Notes under the pieces: model-generated
Databases searched by the model: none
What the model was told of the DNA's origin: nothing
The model's input: the letters and a program-made list of their open reading frames with translations, nothing else
Position numbers and translations under genes: made by a program
Part shown: piece after piece, positions 6,127 through 15,133 of the stretch
Numbering within the stretch: position 1 is the stretch's first letter
Layout of the letters: every line of letters begins with the position of its first letter
Virus record (IMG/VR): IMGVR_UViG_3300028195_000030
Span: 1 to 20,523 of that record
DNA length: 20,523 nucleotides
From: a virus
Reading direction: 5' to 3' (one strand)

Positions 6127-6428
6127 TATTTATTACTCTCTTCAATTCTATTTTTAAAAATAAAAGAATTCATAATTTCAGTATTTGTAATTATAGGTTC
6201 GAATACTGGTTGATTGTCTATTACTTGACCATATGGTTTTACAAAATTAGAACCACTTGGGGTAACATCCCATAAACCATAATCCACTTCATCATCACCT
6301 AATGCAAATTTAGTAATAATGTGTTCTCTATTTTGATTTTCACCAAAAACAGCAGACCGTAGATAATCAATTCCACGTTTAGTCAATACTGCATCTAAAA
6401 CTAAAGTTGTTTTATTTATAAATCCCAT
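6126..6428 (-). CDS. MG-module tail protein, copy 3, module only (split gene, N part)
   Basis: This 100-residue protein consists of the shared N-terminal module and little else: MGFINKTTLVLDAVLTKRG, then IITKFALGDDEVDYGLWDV, then the GQVIDNQPVFEPIITNTEIM segment, ending FKNRIEESNK. It lacks the C-terminal beta domain of the 231- and 270-residue copies, which is instead encoded by the next gene in another frame. Start and stop are both in TAATG overlaps with the neighbouring genes. This forms a tightly coupled three-gene chain (231-residue copy, this gene, 84-residue gene). No internal promoter is evident. The TATAAATA string near its start simply encodes its FINK residues. Confidence 0.6.
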   Translation of the reverse strand: MGFINKTTLVLDAVLTKRGIDYLRSAVFGENQNREHIITKFALGDDEVDYGLWDVTPSGSNFVKPYGQVIDNQPVFEPIITNTEIMNSFIFKNRIEESNK

Positions 6429-7123
6429 TATACACCACCTGAAGTATTATCCACATATTTTACTTCTATTGGAAGAACATAAATTGCCCCTGACATTTGT
6501 CCTGTTATAATTATTGAAGTTTCTCTATTAGATGTAAGCATTTGAGATTTTATTGTTGATACTCTTGAAACTACCTTTTTACTCAATCTACCACTTTCTT
6601 CATTATAAACCGCTCCAATATCATAATTTACATTTTCACCTTGTCCTGTTCCAATATCAATTACATTTTTATTCAATACTAAAAAACTATATTTTTCATT
6701 GGAAAATGCTCCATCTGCTCCTACCGTACTTGGATTTAAAACGTGGTCACTCATTGACCATTTCGGAATTGTATTTCCATTATATTCTGTATTTAATGCA
6801 TTCACACCTGTTAAACCAGTTGGAGGAGTTATGTTACTAATATATGGTAAAGCTGTTGTTCCTATTGGAAGTGTAATTAACTTATATTTCATTACCACTT
6901 CTGGATCAACAACTGGTTCTATCATTGGAGTACTTTCCAATACCGCACCGTAATAATCTGTCCCCCTTGGGTGTGCTGTATCCCATAATGTATAATCTAT
7001 TTCATCGTCTGCTAATGCAAACTTTGATATATTAAACTTACCATCACTTTTTGATAGATATTCTCTACCTTTTTTAGTTAATACCGCATTTAGTATGTAC
7101 GAAGTATTATTTATAAATCCCAT
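6428..7123 (-). CDS. MG-module tail protein, copy 2
   Basis: This 231-residue protein has the shared module at 1-85 (MGFINNTSYILNAVLTKKGR, ISKFALADDEIDYTLWDTAH, RGTDYYGAVLESTPMIEPVV, MKYKLI). A middle region contains NITPPTGLTGVNALNTEYNG. The C-terminal beta segment is TSIIITGQMSGAIYVLPIEV. The stretch RGTDYYGAV(L/I)E is shared with the 270-residue copy only, so these two are the closest pair. The start has an AAGGAAAATAA ribosome site. No enzyme motif or membrane segment is present. It is inferred to be a minor tail or baseplate-periphery protein because it lies directly after the giant baseplate gene and before the fibre genes. Confidence 0.6.
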   Translation of the reverse strand: MGFINNTSYILNAVLTKKGREYLSKSDGKFNISKFALADDEIDYTLWDTAHPRGTDYYGAVLESTPMIEPVVDPEVVMKYKLITLPIGTTALPYISNITPPTGLTGVNALNTEYNGNTIPKWSMSDHVLNPSTVGADGAFSNEKYSFLVLNKNVIDIGTGQGENVNYDIGAVYNEESGRLSKKVVSRVSTIKSQMLTSNRETSIIITGQMSGAIYVLPIEVKYVDNTSGGV

Positions 7124-7146
7124 TTATTTTCCTTCGTGTTATTATT

Positions 7147-7959
7147 TTATGATTTACGAACAGTAACATCAAACTCTATTACTGCCCCAGAACTTTCACC
7201 TGTAATTACTATTGAAGTTTTAGTTTGTTGTGAAATTCGTTTTGGATAAATCATTATTGGTGCTGCCAACCCTGATTTTCTCAAATTACCACCACTACCT
7301 ATTACTGTTCCAGAAATAGTTTGAGATATATGCTGAACATTATTCACAAATGGTAGCCACAATGAATCTAATGATGTATTATTTGATTTTTCAACCATAA
7401 CACCTTCTTTCACAGTTTGATAATCTGGAGCTAATAAAGCAATAGATGAGTCTAACAAAGTAATAGTATAACTTTCTCCTGAATACAAGTTTTGATCGAC
7501 AGCGCCATAGTTAGAATTATCTTTATGTTGAATTGATATTGCAACTCCTGGAGCACCAAATTTTTCTAATGTCGGTTCACCAACAACAGACGCCCTATTG
7601 AAATCATTTTCTGTTGTCTCCCAAACTAATGCACTATTTGTTCCAGATAATTGAGTGCTTGTGTTATTGGTTTCAACCAACTTTGCCATCGCCCGAGTAC
7701 CATCGGATCTTGATACCAGTTTATATTTCATAATTTCAGATGGATCGTTAAATGGTTCTAGTGCTGGTAGATTTTCTATTACAGCTCCGTAATAATCCGT
7801 TCCCCTTGTATGTGTTGTATCCCATAGATCATAATCTATTTCATCATCTCCCAATGCAAATTTACTGACTGTAAAATTTCCACCAGTTGACAAAAGTTCT
7901 CTACCCTTTTTTGTCAAAATAGCGTCTAATGTTCGTGTTGTATTATTTAGATATCCCAT
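7147..7959 (-). CDS. MG-module tail protein, copy 1 (largest)
   Basis: This is the largest (270 residues) and first-transcribed member of the four-gene family. The module covers about 1-85: MGYLNNTTRTLDAILTKKGR, then FTVSKFALGDDEIDYDLWDT, RGTDYYGAVIENLPALEPFN and EIMKYKLV. The middle (about 90-225) is specific to this copy. The C-terminus is the shared TSIVITGESSGAVIEFDVTV segment. A strong CAGGAGA site precedes the ATG. The gene lies after the window's longest gap, which contains an inverted repeat and the AT-rich 12-mer, so this gap is the best place for a separate promoter serving the appendage genes. The family is seen in aquatic phage tail regions without a known function. Confidence 0.6.
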   Translation of the reverse strand: MGYLNNTTRTLDAILTKKGRELLSTGGNFTVSKFALGDDEIDYDLWDTTHTRGTDYYGAVIENLPALEPFNDPSEIMKYKLVSRSDGTRAMAKLVETNNTSTQLSGTNSALVWETTENDFNRASVVGEPTLEKFGAPGVAISIQHKDNSNYGAVDQNLYSGESYTITLLDSSIALLAPDYQTVKEGVMVEKSNNTSLDSLWLPFVNNVQHISQTISGTVIGSGGNLRKSGLAAPIMIYPKRISQQTKTSIVITGESSGAVIEFDVTVRKS

Positions 7960-7995
7960 TTTTCTTTTCTCCTGTGTAAAATAATTTGGATTTTT

Positions 7996-8034
7996 TTATA
8001 AGATGTAATAAAACTTGTTATTCTTCACTTATAA
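7996..8034. repeat. AT-rich inverted repeat in the longest intergenic gap
   Basis: TTATAAG at 7996-8002 pairs perfectly with CTTATAA at 8028-8034. Inside it, AATAA (8007-8011) pairs with TTATT (8018-8022). In the direction of the genes the stem is followed by an A-run (7991-7997 read in reverse), not a U-tract, so it is not a good terminator for the giant gene. On the plus strand it is followed by eight T bases at 8041-8048, but no plus-strand gene is present. Confidence 0.3.
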
Positions 8035-8041
8035 ATATAAT
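8030..8041. promoter_or_regulatory. Candidate intergenic regulatory motif, copy 3
   Basis: TATAAATATAAT on the plus strand is identical to the 12-mer at 1279-1290 and overlaps the right arm of the inverted repeat. It lies in the 103-base gap (7960-8062) between the giant gene and the MG-module genes, about 70 bases before the next start. Orientation relative to the genes is the reverse of the T4 late promoter consensus. Confidence 0.25.
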
Positions 8042-8062
8042 TTTTTTTAGTTTTCATCATTT

Positions 8063-11000
8063 TTATTTAACGTTAAGTGGGGTAGATGGTGAGTCTGTTG
8101 TTACAAGTTTTGTTGGACTTGTTATTGTTATTTCTACTGCCGCTGATTTATCTTCATATCTACTTCCATTATCTGAAACTGTTGTATCGTTAGTTTGAAC
8201 ACACCCAAGATAAAATAGTCTATCAGTACCCAAGGATTCATCCCACTTATTATCTAAATCAGATAATACAAAACTTGATGAATATGGATTATGTAATGAT
8301 GCACTTAATGAAGATGAATAATGATACTCAACTTCAGAATTAAAATATGATGTAACATTCGTTTCAATTCTTGGCATAACTACTTCTTCAAAAATTGATT
8401 TTTGACTTCCTAATTGGATTGTGGCATTATAATAATCACTTCCGTACCATCCACTTTCATCTCTATCCCCTATTCCATATAAAGCTGGCATTTCTAATAT
8501 ATCCTTTCCTACATATGACCCTGTTCCTGATGCTACTTCTGAAAAAGTATGACTTGGTGCGTTATATGATACAAGGTCTGCAGAAAACACTACACTTGAA
8601 CCGGTTTCTTGTGTTTTATAATTTAATTTAAATGGATCATATAAATTTACATTTGAAGTAAAATCTTCATGTATAGCGGATGCTGAAATATAAGAACCCG
8701 TTTCATTTGTATGAAAATTAACATTAAATGGATTTAAATAATTCATGTTTGTTTCTAATGGAACATATTCTGATGACGCTGAAATATATGACCCCGTTTT
8801 ATTTGTTTTTGAGGATACTTTGAATGGATTACTATAATTTATATTTGCATCATAATTAGGATACTCCGAGCTCTCTGAAATATATGCCATGGTGTCAATA
8901 AATGTTGTGTGGTGTGCTGTCTCAAGTATTGGTTTCTTACCAATAATTATTTTATCCCTTTCCAATACAGTTGGTTCTATCATAATTCCAACATTTGCAT
9001 TTGCTCTTGCTGGAATTAAACTTTTTACTTGTTTATATAATGAACTATCATAATATTTTAATAATCTTAAATAATCCCAGAAGTTATTTGGTCCACTATA
9101 TTTCTGCCAATATAAATTTCGTGCCTCCACAAGTCCGGTATATTGTTCTTTGTACTGGTCACGTGGATCTCCAATATATTGGTCGAAATCAAGGTCTGGC
9201 ATTGATAATATAATATCTTCATCAATTGGAGCAGATGGTGAAAAGTATATTCCAAGTTTGTTAGAATCAATTGGAGCATTGTCATAAGCCGGTGTTGTAA
9301 TACTTTCACCGAATTTTAATATTGGGTTTCCTATCTTATCATTTCTAACATCATCTTCTATTCTAATTTTTGTAGATGATCTACGAGATGGACCAAGATT
9401 TGGAACTTTCATTTTAGTTTCATCAACTACTGATGAGAAGTGATCTTTAAGTCCACTTGTAAAATTATATGGAACTGCAGATGAAGTGAATGATTGGTCT
9501 GCACTTGCATCTTGAAACCATTGATTTACTCCAACACTCAAATCTTTGTCATCATCGAATGAATAACGTGTGACTAAATCTGTATAAGATGCGGATGGGT
9601 GGTTTCCATCAAATGATATTGGAGCTGTCACATGATTATCAAATGACGATTCTAATAGTGGTGTAGTCCAATTTCTATATTCCATCATAGAACCACTAAA
9701 TGATTCACCGAAATCAACACTTTCTGGACCACCTATTGTAATTGTATTTCCACCTCCATTATATGAAGTATTATATGATTGTGAAACAGCTCCTAATGAA
9801 CCACTTACTGTCATTTCACTTGTGGATTCTAAATATATTTTACTTCTACCTACATCGTATTTTTTAGTGTATAATGTATAAACTACATCCTGACTTGTAT
9901 CATCATCACTTAAATGAGTTCCAGATGCAGAAGTTCTGGTTAACATTACCGAATAAAACTCTCCATCATATACTGGTAGTGCTGATGATGTTATTTCATT
10001 GTACCCTCTACTGCCACTTAATTTAAAATTAACATATCCATATTGATCTGATGAGCCATTGTCTTTAAGTCCAATAGACCAATCTGTTCCTCGTCTAACT
10101 AATACTTGATTAGAACCCGTTACAGCTTTAAATCTAAATTCTATTGTGTCTGGTCGTCTACTTGTTGCTCCATCTCCTTGTGTAACTGCTTGCCAAGTAT
10201 CATTTTGAACATAAGTGTTATTTGTTGCTCCGAAGAAATTTAATGCTTTTGTAAATTTTCTTGTTAAAAACGATTCTGCAGATTGTCCTGGTAGTTTTGG
10301 TCCACCATATTCCACAACACGTAAAATAGAAGATGGAATACCATAACAACTTATCAGACCATTAATTGCTCTGGAGGTCCCTTTTGTTTTTAGGAAATAT
10401 GGCATATTGTTTATTATACGACTCCATATTTCTCTGGATATATCTCTATCTGATGTTCCGCTAAATTGCCATGGAGTTTCTGAACCAGTTTGCTCCATTC
10501 CCAAAATGTATCGTGGTATGGAAACTAAATCTTTTCCATCATAAACTTCCCAACCAAGTGATTGTGCAACAGGTTTTAATAAATCTCTTGCTAAACCACT
10601 ATCTACACCATCTCGTCTATCATGAACATCGGTCATTGACTTTACGAATGCCCAAATGTCATCAAAATAATGACCAATCATATCTATAAAGTTTAAGAAT
10701 AAGTCATTTTCAGAATCATCTTGGACAAATGTTGGAAGATTAACTCTTAATCTATTCATATTTTGTTTATCATATACAGATGATGAAATTATTTGATTAT
10801 TATACCAATCAACAGCTACAGATTGTGTAACTCTGTAATTTATATACGGGTCGGAATAAGTCCCAGTTCCAGATAGTTTCGGCCATGCATTGTCGTGTTG
10901 TATTCCAATGGAACTACTTGAATAAGATGAACTTTTGTTATACATATAGTTTTCAAATTTATCAAACGTATTTATAGTTTCACGACGCTTTCTTTCCCAC

Positions 11001-14000
11001 CATGCAATTTGAGTTGTAGAACCACTAATCGGAGATAATCCTGGATTATATGATGATGACCCTGAAAGTGGGAGATAACCAGTTCCACGTAATGTTCCAG
11101 AAAGAGACGCACTTCTATCTGAATACATTTCGATTAAATCTAATTTATATTTAAAATTCCGGACTCGTTTTTCTGCTGAACCAAAATGTATGAAATTATC
11201 GAATAAAAAATGATCAATATTGATATCTATACTTAAACTTCCACTCAAAAGTTCATTTTCTAAACTTTCTTTTATAGAAGAATCTGTTGTTGTTAATGAA
11301 TCATATCCTTTATATTCTGTTTTTCCTGTTCCAATGGGACTATTAACATTTCCAGGTTCTGGTGTACGAAGAACTATATCACTTATTTCTTCTTCAATAA
11401 AAGGAATGAGAGTACAAGTTTCTTCAATAGGTGGTATCATTTCCTTTACCACACTACAAAAATCTTGATCTTTTATGTCACCCTGTAACGGTTCATATAA
11501 TTTATATACAGCTGAGTGTGGATATTCTGGATATGTAATCGTATCCAATTTAAAATTAGTTATCAAACTAAAATTATTAGGGCCAAATTTTATAAGTTTA
11601 CTTAAATCTTCTTCGGTATCCCTTGGACTATTTATAAACCACTTTTCAAACCCATTTGAATTTTCATCATTTATAGATTGCATATCATATAATGAATACG
11701 AATCAAAATCATGACCAGCTTCATTTCCAAGTTCTTCATATGAATTTAATAACGTAATAGTATTTCCACTTATTCCAGCAATATCACCCCGTAGTGTTCC
11801 AAAGGTAGGTTCTACTGAATAAAGTGATGATGTATAATCTACACTAAATTCTGTAAATTCATTCCAAGGACGAATGTTTGTAGAATTATCAAAAACTGAA
11901 CCATTGGGTGCTAAATTCTCATAAGTATCTTTTAAAATAATAGTATTTTTATCTATTATGGTTTCAATTTCTGCAACCAAGTCCTCCGTAACAGGAATTT
12001 TATCAATAGTGGTTGATATTACAGTTCTTTGTATTTGTACATTTTCTACCCAAAGTATTCCTTCTGGACCATAGTGACCATATACATATAAAGATGTTGG
12101 TTTCGTTAAATCCCAATCTTCTTCTACTTCTGCCGTATAACTTACCTGTTCCCATTCATCAGTATTGGAAACTGGAATATACCTTTGAAATTCTCGTTGC
12201 CATGCGTGATGACTACCTTCCTCTAAAGTTGATGGATGATTTCCAATATTAGATCCCCAATATTGACCAACTTCACTTTTTCTATGATGTAACAATCCAA
12301 CCATTGCACCTTTTTTAATGGTATCGGATTTTTGCCACCAGGTTATTGTAATGTTATCACCAACACTAATTCCTTGTGATGCCATTTCATATGGCAATGT
12401 TTGGGCTATACCCAACCATCTATGTGCAAGACCCATTGGTTGACTTTCAACTGTATTAAATCCCGTTTTAAATGGACCATCATAACTTGTATGATTTGGA
12501 GCATCAAATTGAGAATTTTTATCGATGAATTTCATTACAGTATCACCATATTGTCCTTCACCTTGTACCCATTTAGCGTGATATCCTAACCAACCACTGT
12601 GCCATCTTGATCTACTATTTTGTATATCAACACTCCCACCCCAATCGAACCAATTAAATCCATATGACCAATTTTCAACCTGTACTGCATCTTTATGTAA
12701 TGCGGGATCCCAAGCTTTCCAAATTTCATCTGTTATGTTGAATGTGGGTGTCCACTCCCAAACTAAATTATTTTTTCTATTTCCAGTATTCCAAATCCAT
12801 TCACATTCTTCCAATTCTGGGTCATTATTACTCCCCCAATGATCACTGCTATTTGCGAGTCCGAGTGACTTCCACCCAGGTAAATTAGAAGTAGAACCAT
12901 CAACTTCAATAATTTTCCACACTCCAGGTGAAGTGGTAGATAAATTAGATTCAGATTCTGTATCCATTACAAAATCACCGTCAACATCACCAGTTTTATA
13001 TTCCGTTCCCTTATATGTTATTTTTGCTAAAAATGCTGCAACACCGGAAATATTTTTTGTAACCAATCTGAGCTTATCTGACAGTGAAAAATCTGCTGTG
13101 CTGAAATCCTTACTTTGTCTCCAGTTATTATGTGATCCCAATTGACTTTCACTGCCGTTTGAATCTACTTTATAAAGTATAAATTCATCGTCCGCTTGTA
13201 TCCACACTTTTATTGTAGAATTCCCTATATCTGAAAAATCACCGTGGTATTTAGATTTTCTAAATTCTCCTTCATAATTAGTTATTTGAGTGGCATTAGA
13301 ATTTTTTATTGAAATGTCATCCACAACTTTGATTTCAGTGACTTCGCTAAAATTTTCATCTACTACGAAAGCATCCTTAATGATAATTTTACCACTTCCT
13401 CTACTACCACCCTCTCCCATAAGGGATATAAATCCAGCATCTTCATTCGATATTTCTGCATATAACTTATTATCATCTATAAAAGAAATTGTACCAGTTG
13501 TTTGGCTATCCATTTCTTCTTGTCTTGAACTGACCATATATGGACTTGGAGTTCCAGAAACACTTCCTGGTTCAACTTGAACATTTGTAATATACCTAAT
13601 TCCTGTTTCTGTTACAGTGGTTTTTCCTAAAAGCCATTTTATAGTACCATCGGAATTTTCTGGAATAGTTATAGTTTTATATTCACGCTTCCATTCATTT
13701 CCACTTATAATTTTAGTTTCAAATGTTCCACCTGCATTTTCAATTGAAGAGATATTAACCTCGGAGTCTCCCTTATTGATTTTTCCAGAAAATAATTCTC
13801 TGTTGGATGTCCAATCATCACTCCAATACACCCAACAACTCAATATATAAGTTTCATTTGATATTCCCTTTACAATAACTTCATACTTGTTATCAGATCC
13901 ATTAGATGTTGTTTTTAATGTCCATGCACTATTACCTGGATTAGAAAATTTTTCTATCGTGTGATTATTTGATATTAACGATTTTTCAGTAATATCATTT

Positions 14001-14830
14001 CCATCAAAAAAGTTCCCATTGGAAACTAAATTTTCAGATATAGGTAATGTTTCATTTTCTATTACAGGAGTATATTTTGATATTACTTCGGCACTCTCGT
14101 CCTTGTCTATAACAAATGCATTTCTAATTTTAAGAGTTCCACCTACCATGGAATTATTTAATTGAATATCACCTGGACTATGTAAAGTTACAACTTTTCC
14201 AGTATCGTCAAATGTTAAATATGAAGTACCATTTACGATTGAATACGCTAAACAAGTATAACATATTAACCTAAATTGTTCGTGAAAATCTGGATCATTT
14301 ATTCCAGGATTTGGTCGTAATCTAATTTCTGTTCTTGAAGGTGATATTTCTTGTAACCAAAATTTATCTTCTTGTATGAGAAGTTCTATAAAATTATTAT
14401 TTTCATCTTTTAATGGTTCTTCTACAGTTCCAGCATATATTTTACCATTTGTATCTACCCAATGTGGGTCATCTGACTGATAAATACTTCTATCATTTTT
14501 ATAAACCAAAATAAACTTATCACTGCCACCAAGTTCTCGTAAAAAATTATAAACTATTTTATAAGTTCCCCTTTCATATCCAAGACTTCTAACATGAGAA
14601 CCAACATCCAACTTTGGTGGAAGCGGATGTGGAAGTTTTCCTGATGCTATATAATTGTCTGATGTATCATATAAATGAAATTCTATAACATCAGTTGGTG
14701 ATTCACCAAATGGTATAGGTTCGTCTCCAACATCTAATCCAGAAATACTTATCAAAGGAAGATTTTCAGAATTTAATCTTGATAATTTTCCAGTTACATT
14801 ATCTAATGTTAATTGTTTTTTTCTTGGCAT
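8063..14830 (-). CDS. Giant baseplate/tail structural protein (carbohydrate-binding-like, gpI-like and LamG-like regions)
   Basis: This 2255-residue protein takes up a third of the window. Regions in order: 1-190, beta-rich start. About 262-430, a carbohydrate-binding-like sandwich that begins ENLVSNGNFFDG and ends ITNVQVEPGSVSGTPSPYMV. About 717-940, a second, Trp-rich sandwich (LYVYGHYGPEGILWVENVQI). About 1240-1300, a conserved tail-protein segment (DHFLFDNFIHFGSAEKRVRN). About 1375-1500, a segment resembling P2 tail protein I (LARDLLKPVAQSLGWEVYDG; IWSRIINNMPYFLKTKGTSR). About 1540-1735, a LamG/concanavalin-like domain (DTIEFRFKAV, then GGNTITIGG). 1983-2078, three 32-residue repeats. P2 gpI joins baseplate to fibres, so this protein may be the wedge-to-fibre connector with built-in glycan-binding parts. 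It starts in a TAATG overlap with a GGAAC site upstream. No frameshift is apparent. Confidence 0.65.
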   Translation of the reverse strand: MPRKKQLTLDNVTGKLSRLNSENLPLISISGLDVGDEPIPFGESPTDVIEFHLYDTSDNYIASGKLPHPLPPKLDVGSHVRSLGYERGTYKIVYNFLRELGGSDKFILVYKNDRSIYQSDDPHWVDTNGKIYAGTVEEPLKDENNNFIELLIQEDKFWLQEISPSRTEIRLRPNPGINDPDFHEQFRLICYTCLAYSIVNGTSYLTFDDTGKVVTLHSPGDIQLNNSMVGGTLKIRNAFVIDKDESAEVISKYTPVIENETLPISENLVSNGNFFDGNDITEKSLISNNHTIEKFSNPGNSAWTLKTTSNGSDNKYEVIVKGISNETYILSCWVYWSDDWTSNRELFSGKINKGDSEVNISSIENAGGTFETKIISGNEWKREYKTITIPENSDGTIKWLLGKTTVTETGIRYITNVQVEPGSVSGTPSPYMVSSRQEEMDSQTTGTISFIDDNKLYAEISNEDAGFISLMGEGGSRGSGKIIIKDAFVVDENFSEVTEIKVVDDISIKNSNATQITNYEGEFRKSKYHGDFSDIGNSTIKVWIQADDEFILYKVDSNGSESQLGSHNNWRQSKDFSTADFSLSDKLRLVTKNISGVAAFLAKITYKGTEYKTGDVDGDFVMDTESESNLSTTSPGVWKIIEVDGSTSNLPGWKSLGLANSSDHWGSNNDPELEECEWIWNTGNRKNNLVWEWTPTFNITDEIWKAWDPALHKDAVQVENWSYGFNWFDWGGSVDIQNSRSRWHSGWLGYHAKWVQGEGQYGDTVMKFIDKNSQFDAPNHTSYDGPFKTGFNTVESQPMGLAHRWLGIAQTLPYEMASQGISVGDNITITWWQKSDTIKKGAMVGLLHHRKSEVGQYWGSNIGNHPSTLEEGSHHAWQREFQRYIPVSNTDEWEQVSYTAEVEEDWDLTKPTSLYVYGHYGPEGILWVENVQIQRTVISTTIDKIPVTEDLVAEIETIIDKNTIILKDTYENLAPNGSVFDNSTNIRPWNEFTEFSVDYTSSLYSVEPTFGTLRGDIAGISGNTITLLNSYEELGNEAGHDFDSYSLYDMQSINDENSNGFEKWFINSPRDTEEDLSKLIKFGPNNFSLITNFKLDTITYPEYPHSAVYKLYEPLQGDIKDQDFCSVVKEMIPPIEETCTLIPFIEEEISDIVLRTPEPGNVNSPIGTGKTEYKGYDSLTTTDSSIKESLENELLSGSLSIDINIDHFLFDNFIHFGSAEKRVRNFKYKLDLIEMYSDRSASLSGTLRGTGYLPLSGSSSYNPGLSPISGSTTQIAWWERKRRETINTFDKFENYMYNKSSSYSSSSIGIQHDNAWPKLSGTGTYSDPYINYRVTQSVAVDWYNNQIISSSVYDKQNMNRLRVNLPTFVQDDSENDLFLNFIDMIGHYFDDIWAFVKSMTDVHDRRDGVDSGLARDLLKPVAQSLGWEVYDGKDLVSIPRYILGMEQTGSETPWQFSGTSDRDISREIWSRIINNMPYFLKTKGTSRAINGLISCYGIPSSILRVVEYGGPKLPGQSAESFLTRKFTKALNFFGATNNTYVQNDTWQAVTQGDGATSRRPDTIEFRFKAVTGSNQVLVRRGTDWSIGLKDNGSSDQYGYVNFKLSGSRGYNEITSSALPVYDGEFYSVMLTRTSASGTHLSDDDTSQDVVYTLYTKKYDVGRSKIYLESTSEMTVSGSLGAVSQSYNTSYNGGGNTITIGGPESVDFGESFSGSMMEYRNWTTPLLESSFDNHVTAPISFDGNHPSASYTDLVTRYSFDDDKDLSVGVNQWFQDASADQSFTSSAVPYNFTSGLKDHFSSVVDETKMKVPNLGPSRRSSTKIRIEDDVRNDKIGNPILKFGESITTPAYDNAPIDSNKLGIYFSPSAPIDEDIILSMPDLDFDQYIGDPRDQYKEQYTGLVEARNLYWQKYSGPNNFWDYLRLLKYYDSSLYKQVKSLIPARANANVGIMIEPTVLERDKIIIGKKPILETAHHTTFIDTMAYISESSEYPNYDANINYSNPFKVSSKTNKTGSYISASSEYVPLETNMNYLNPFNVNFHTNETGSYISASAIHEDFTSNVNLYDPFKLNYKTQETGSSVVFSADLVSYNAPSHTFSEVASGTGSYVGKDILEMPALYGIGDRDESGWYGSDYYNATIQLGSQKSIFEEVVMPRIETNVTSYFNSEVEYHYSSSLSASLHNPYSSSFVLSDLDNKWDESLGTDRLFYLGCVQTNDTTVSDNGSRYEDKSAAVEITITSPTKLVTTDSPSTPLNVK
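8597..8884 (-). repeat. Three tandem 32-residue repeats in the giant tail protein
   Basis: Residues 1983-2014, 2015-2046 and 2047-2078 are three consecutive 32-residue units, 96 bases each. The pattern is YIS(A/E)S, then N(I/M/V)N, then (N/D)PF, then (K/H)T(N/Q)(K/E)TGS at the end. A partial fourth unit (SVVFSADLVSY) follows. The units differ at many positions, so the repeat is old. It looks like a short fibrous or stacked-strand segment near the C-terminus. Confidence 0.8.
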
Positions 14831-15132
14831 TATAGTTCCGTAAATTCTCTGTCTATTATTTTATTTAAATCTTCATTTTCATCATAATCAAAATAACCAT
14901 GAGACCAAGTAATCTTATTATTTTCTGGATGACCTGATCCATCGGTTCCCTGTCCTGGGGTTATCTTTTCAAATAAAATTATATTTCCTGATGTTGAATC
15001 TCTTAAAATTCCATCTGTTAGATTTCCGGTGGTGGTTCTCTTTTGAATAACTTCTATATATTTTGCTTCATCGCGTCTTGTAATTTCTTGATAGAAATCA
15101 TTAACCTTTAATTCTTCTTTGTTATATGGCAT
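14830..15132 (-). CDS. Small conserved-position baseplate-region protein, unknown function
   Basis: The chosen start is the ATG at 15132, which gives 100 residues beginning MPYNKEELKVNDF. A GGAAAG site lies 6 bases upstream and the start falls just after the stop of the preceding gene. A longer reading from 15204 would overlap that gene by 71 bases and add a doubtful MVVVLPMKLFN leader. The protein has an acidic C-terminus (YFDYDENEDLNKIIDREFTE) and a central ILRDSTSGNIILFEKITPG segment that could form a beta hairpin. I do not recognise the family. Its place between the DNRLRE protein and the giant protein, with a TAATG overlap to the latter, suggests a small baseplate component or assembly factor. 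Confidence 0.5.
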   Translation of the reverse strand: MPYNKEELKVNDFYQEITRRDEAKYIEVIQKRTTTGNLTDGILRDSTSGNIILFEKITPGQGTDGSGHPENNKITWSHGYFDYDENEDLNKIIDREFTEL

Positions 15133-15133
15133 T

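Noticed and set aside
6413-6420. TATAAATA on the minus strand at the start of the 100-residue gene (similar string near 7110), as T4 late promoters
   Set aside because: The strings lie inside coding sequence just after the ATG and are forced by the conserved FIN(K/N) residues; they would start transcripts downstream of the start codon.
7996-8034. Rho-independent terminator after the giant gene
   Set aside because: The stem is almost all A-T and is followed by an A-run in the direction of transcription, so no U-tract. Kept only as an inverted repeat.
8063-8890. Diversity-generating retroelement variable region in the giant or fibre genes
   Set aside because: No reverse transcriptase, no template repeat and no adenine-biased variation between near-identical copies; the 32-residue repeats diverge at all kinds of positions.
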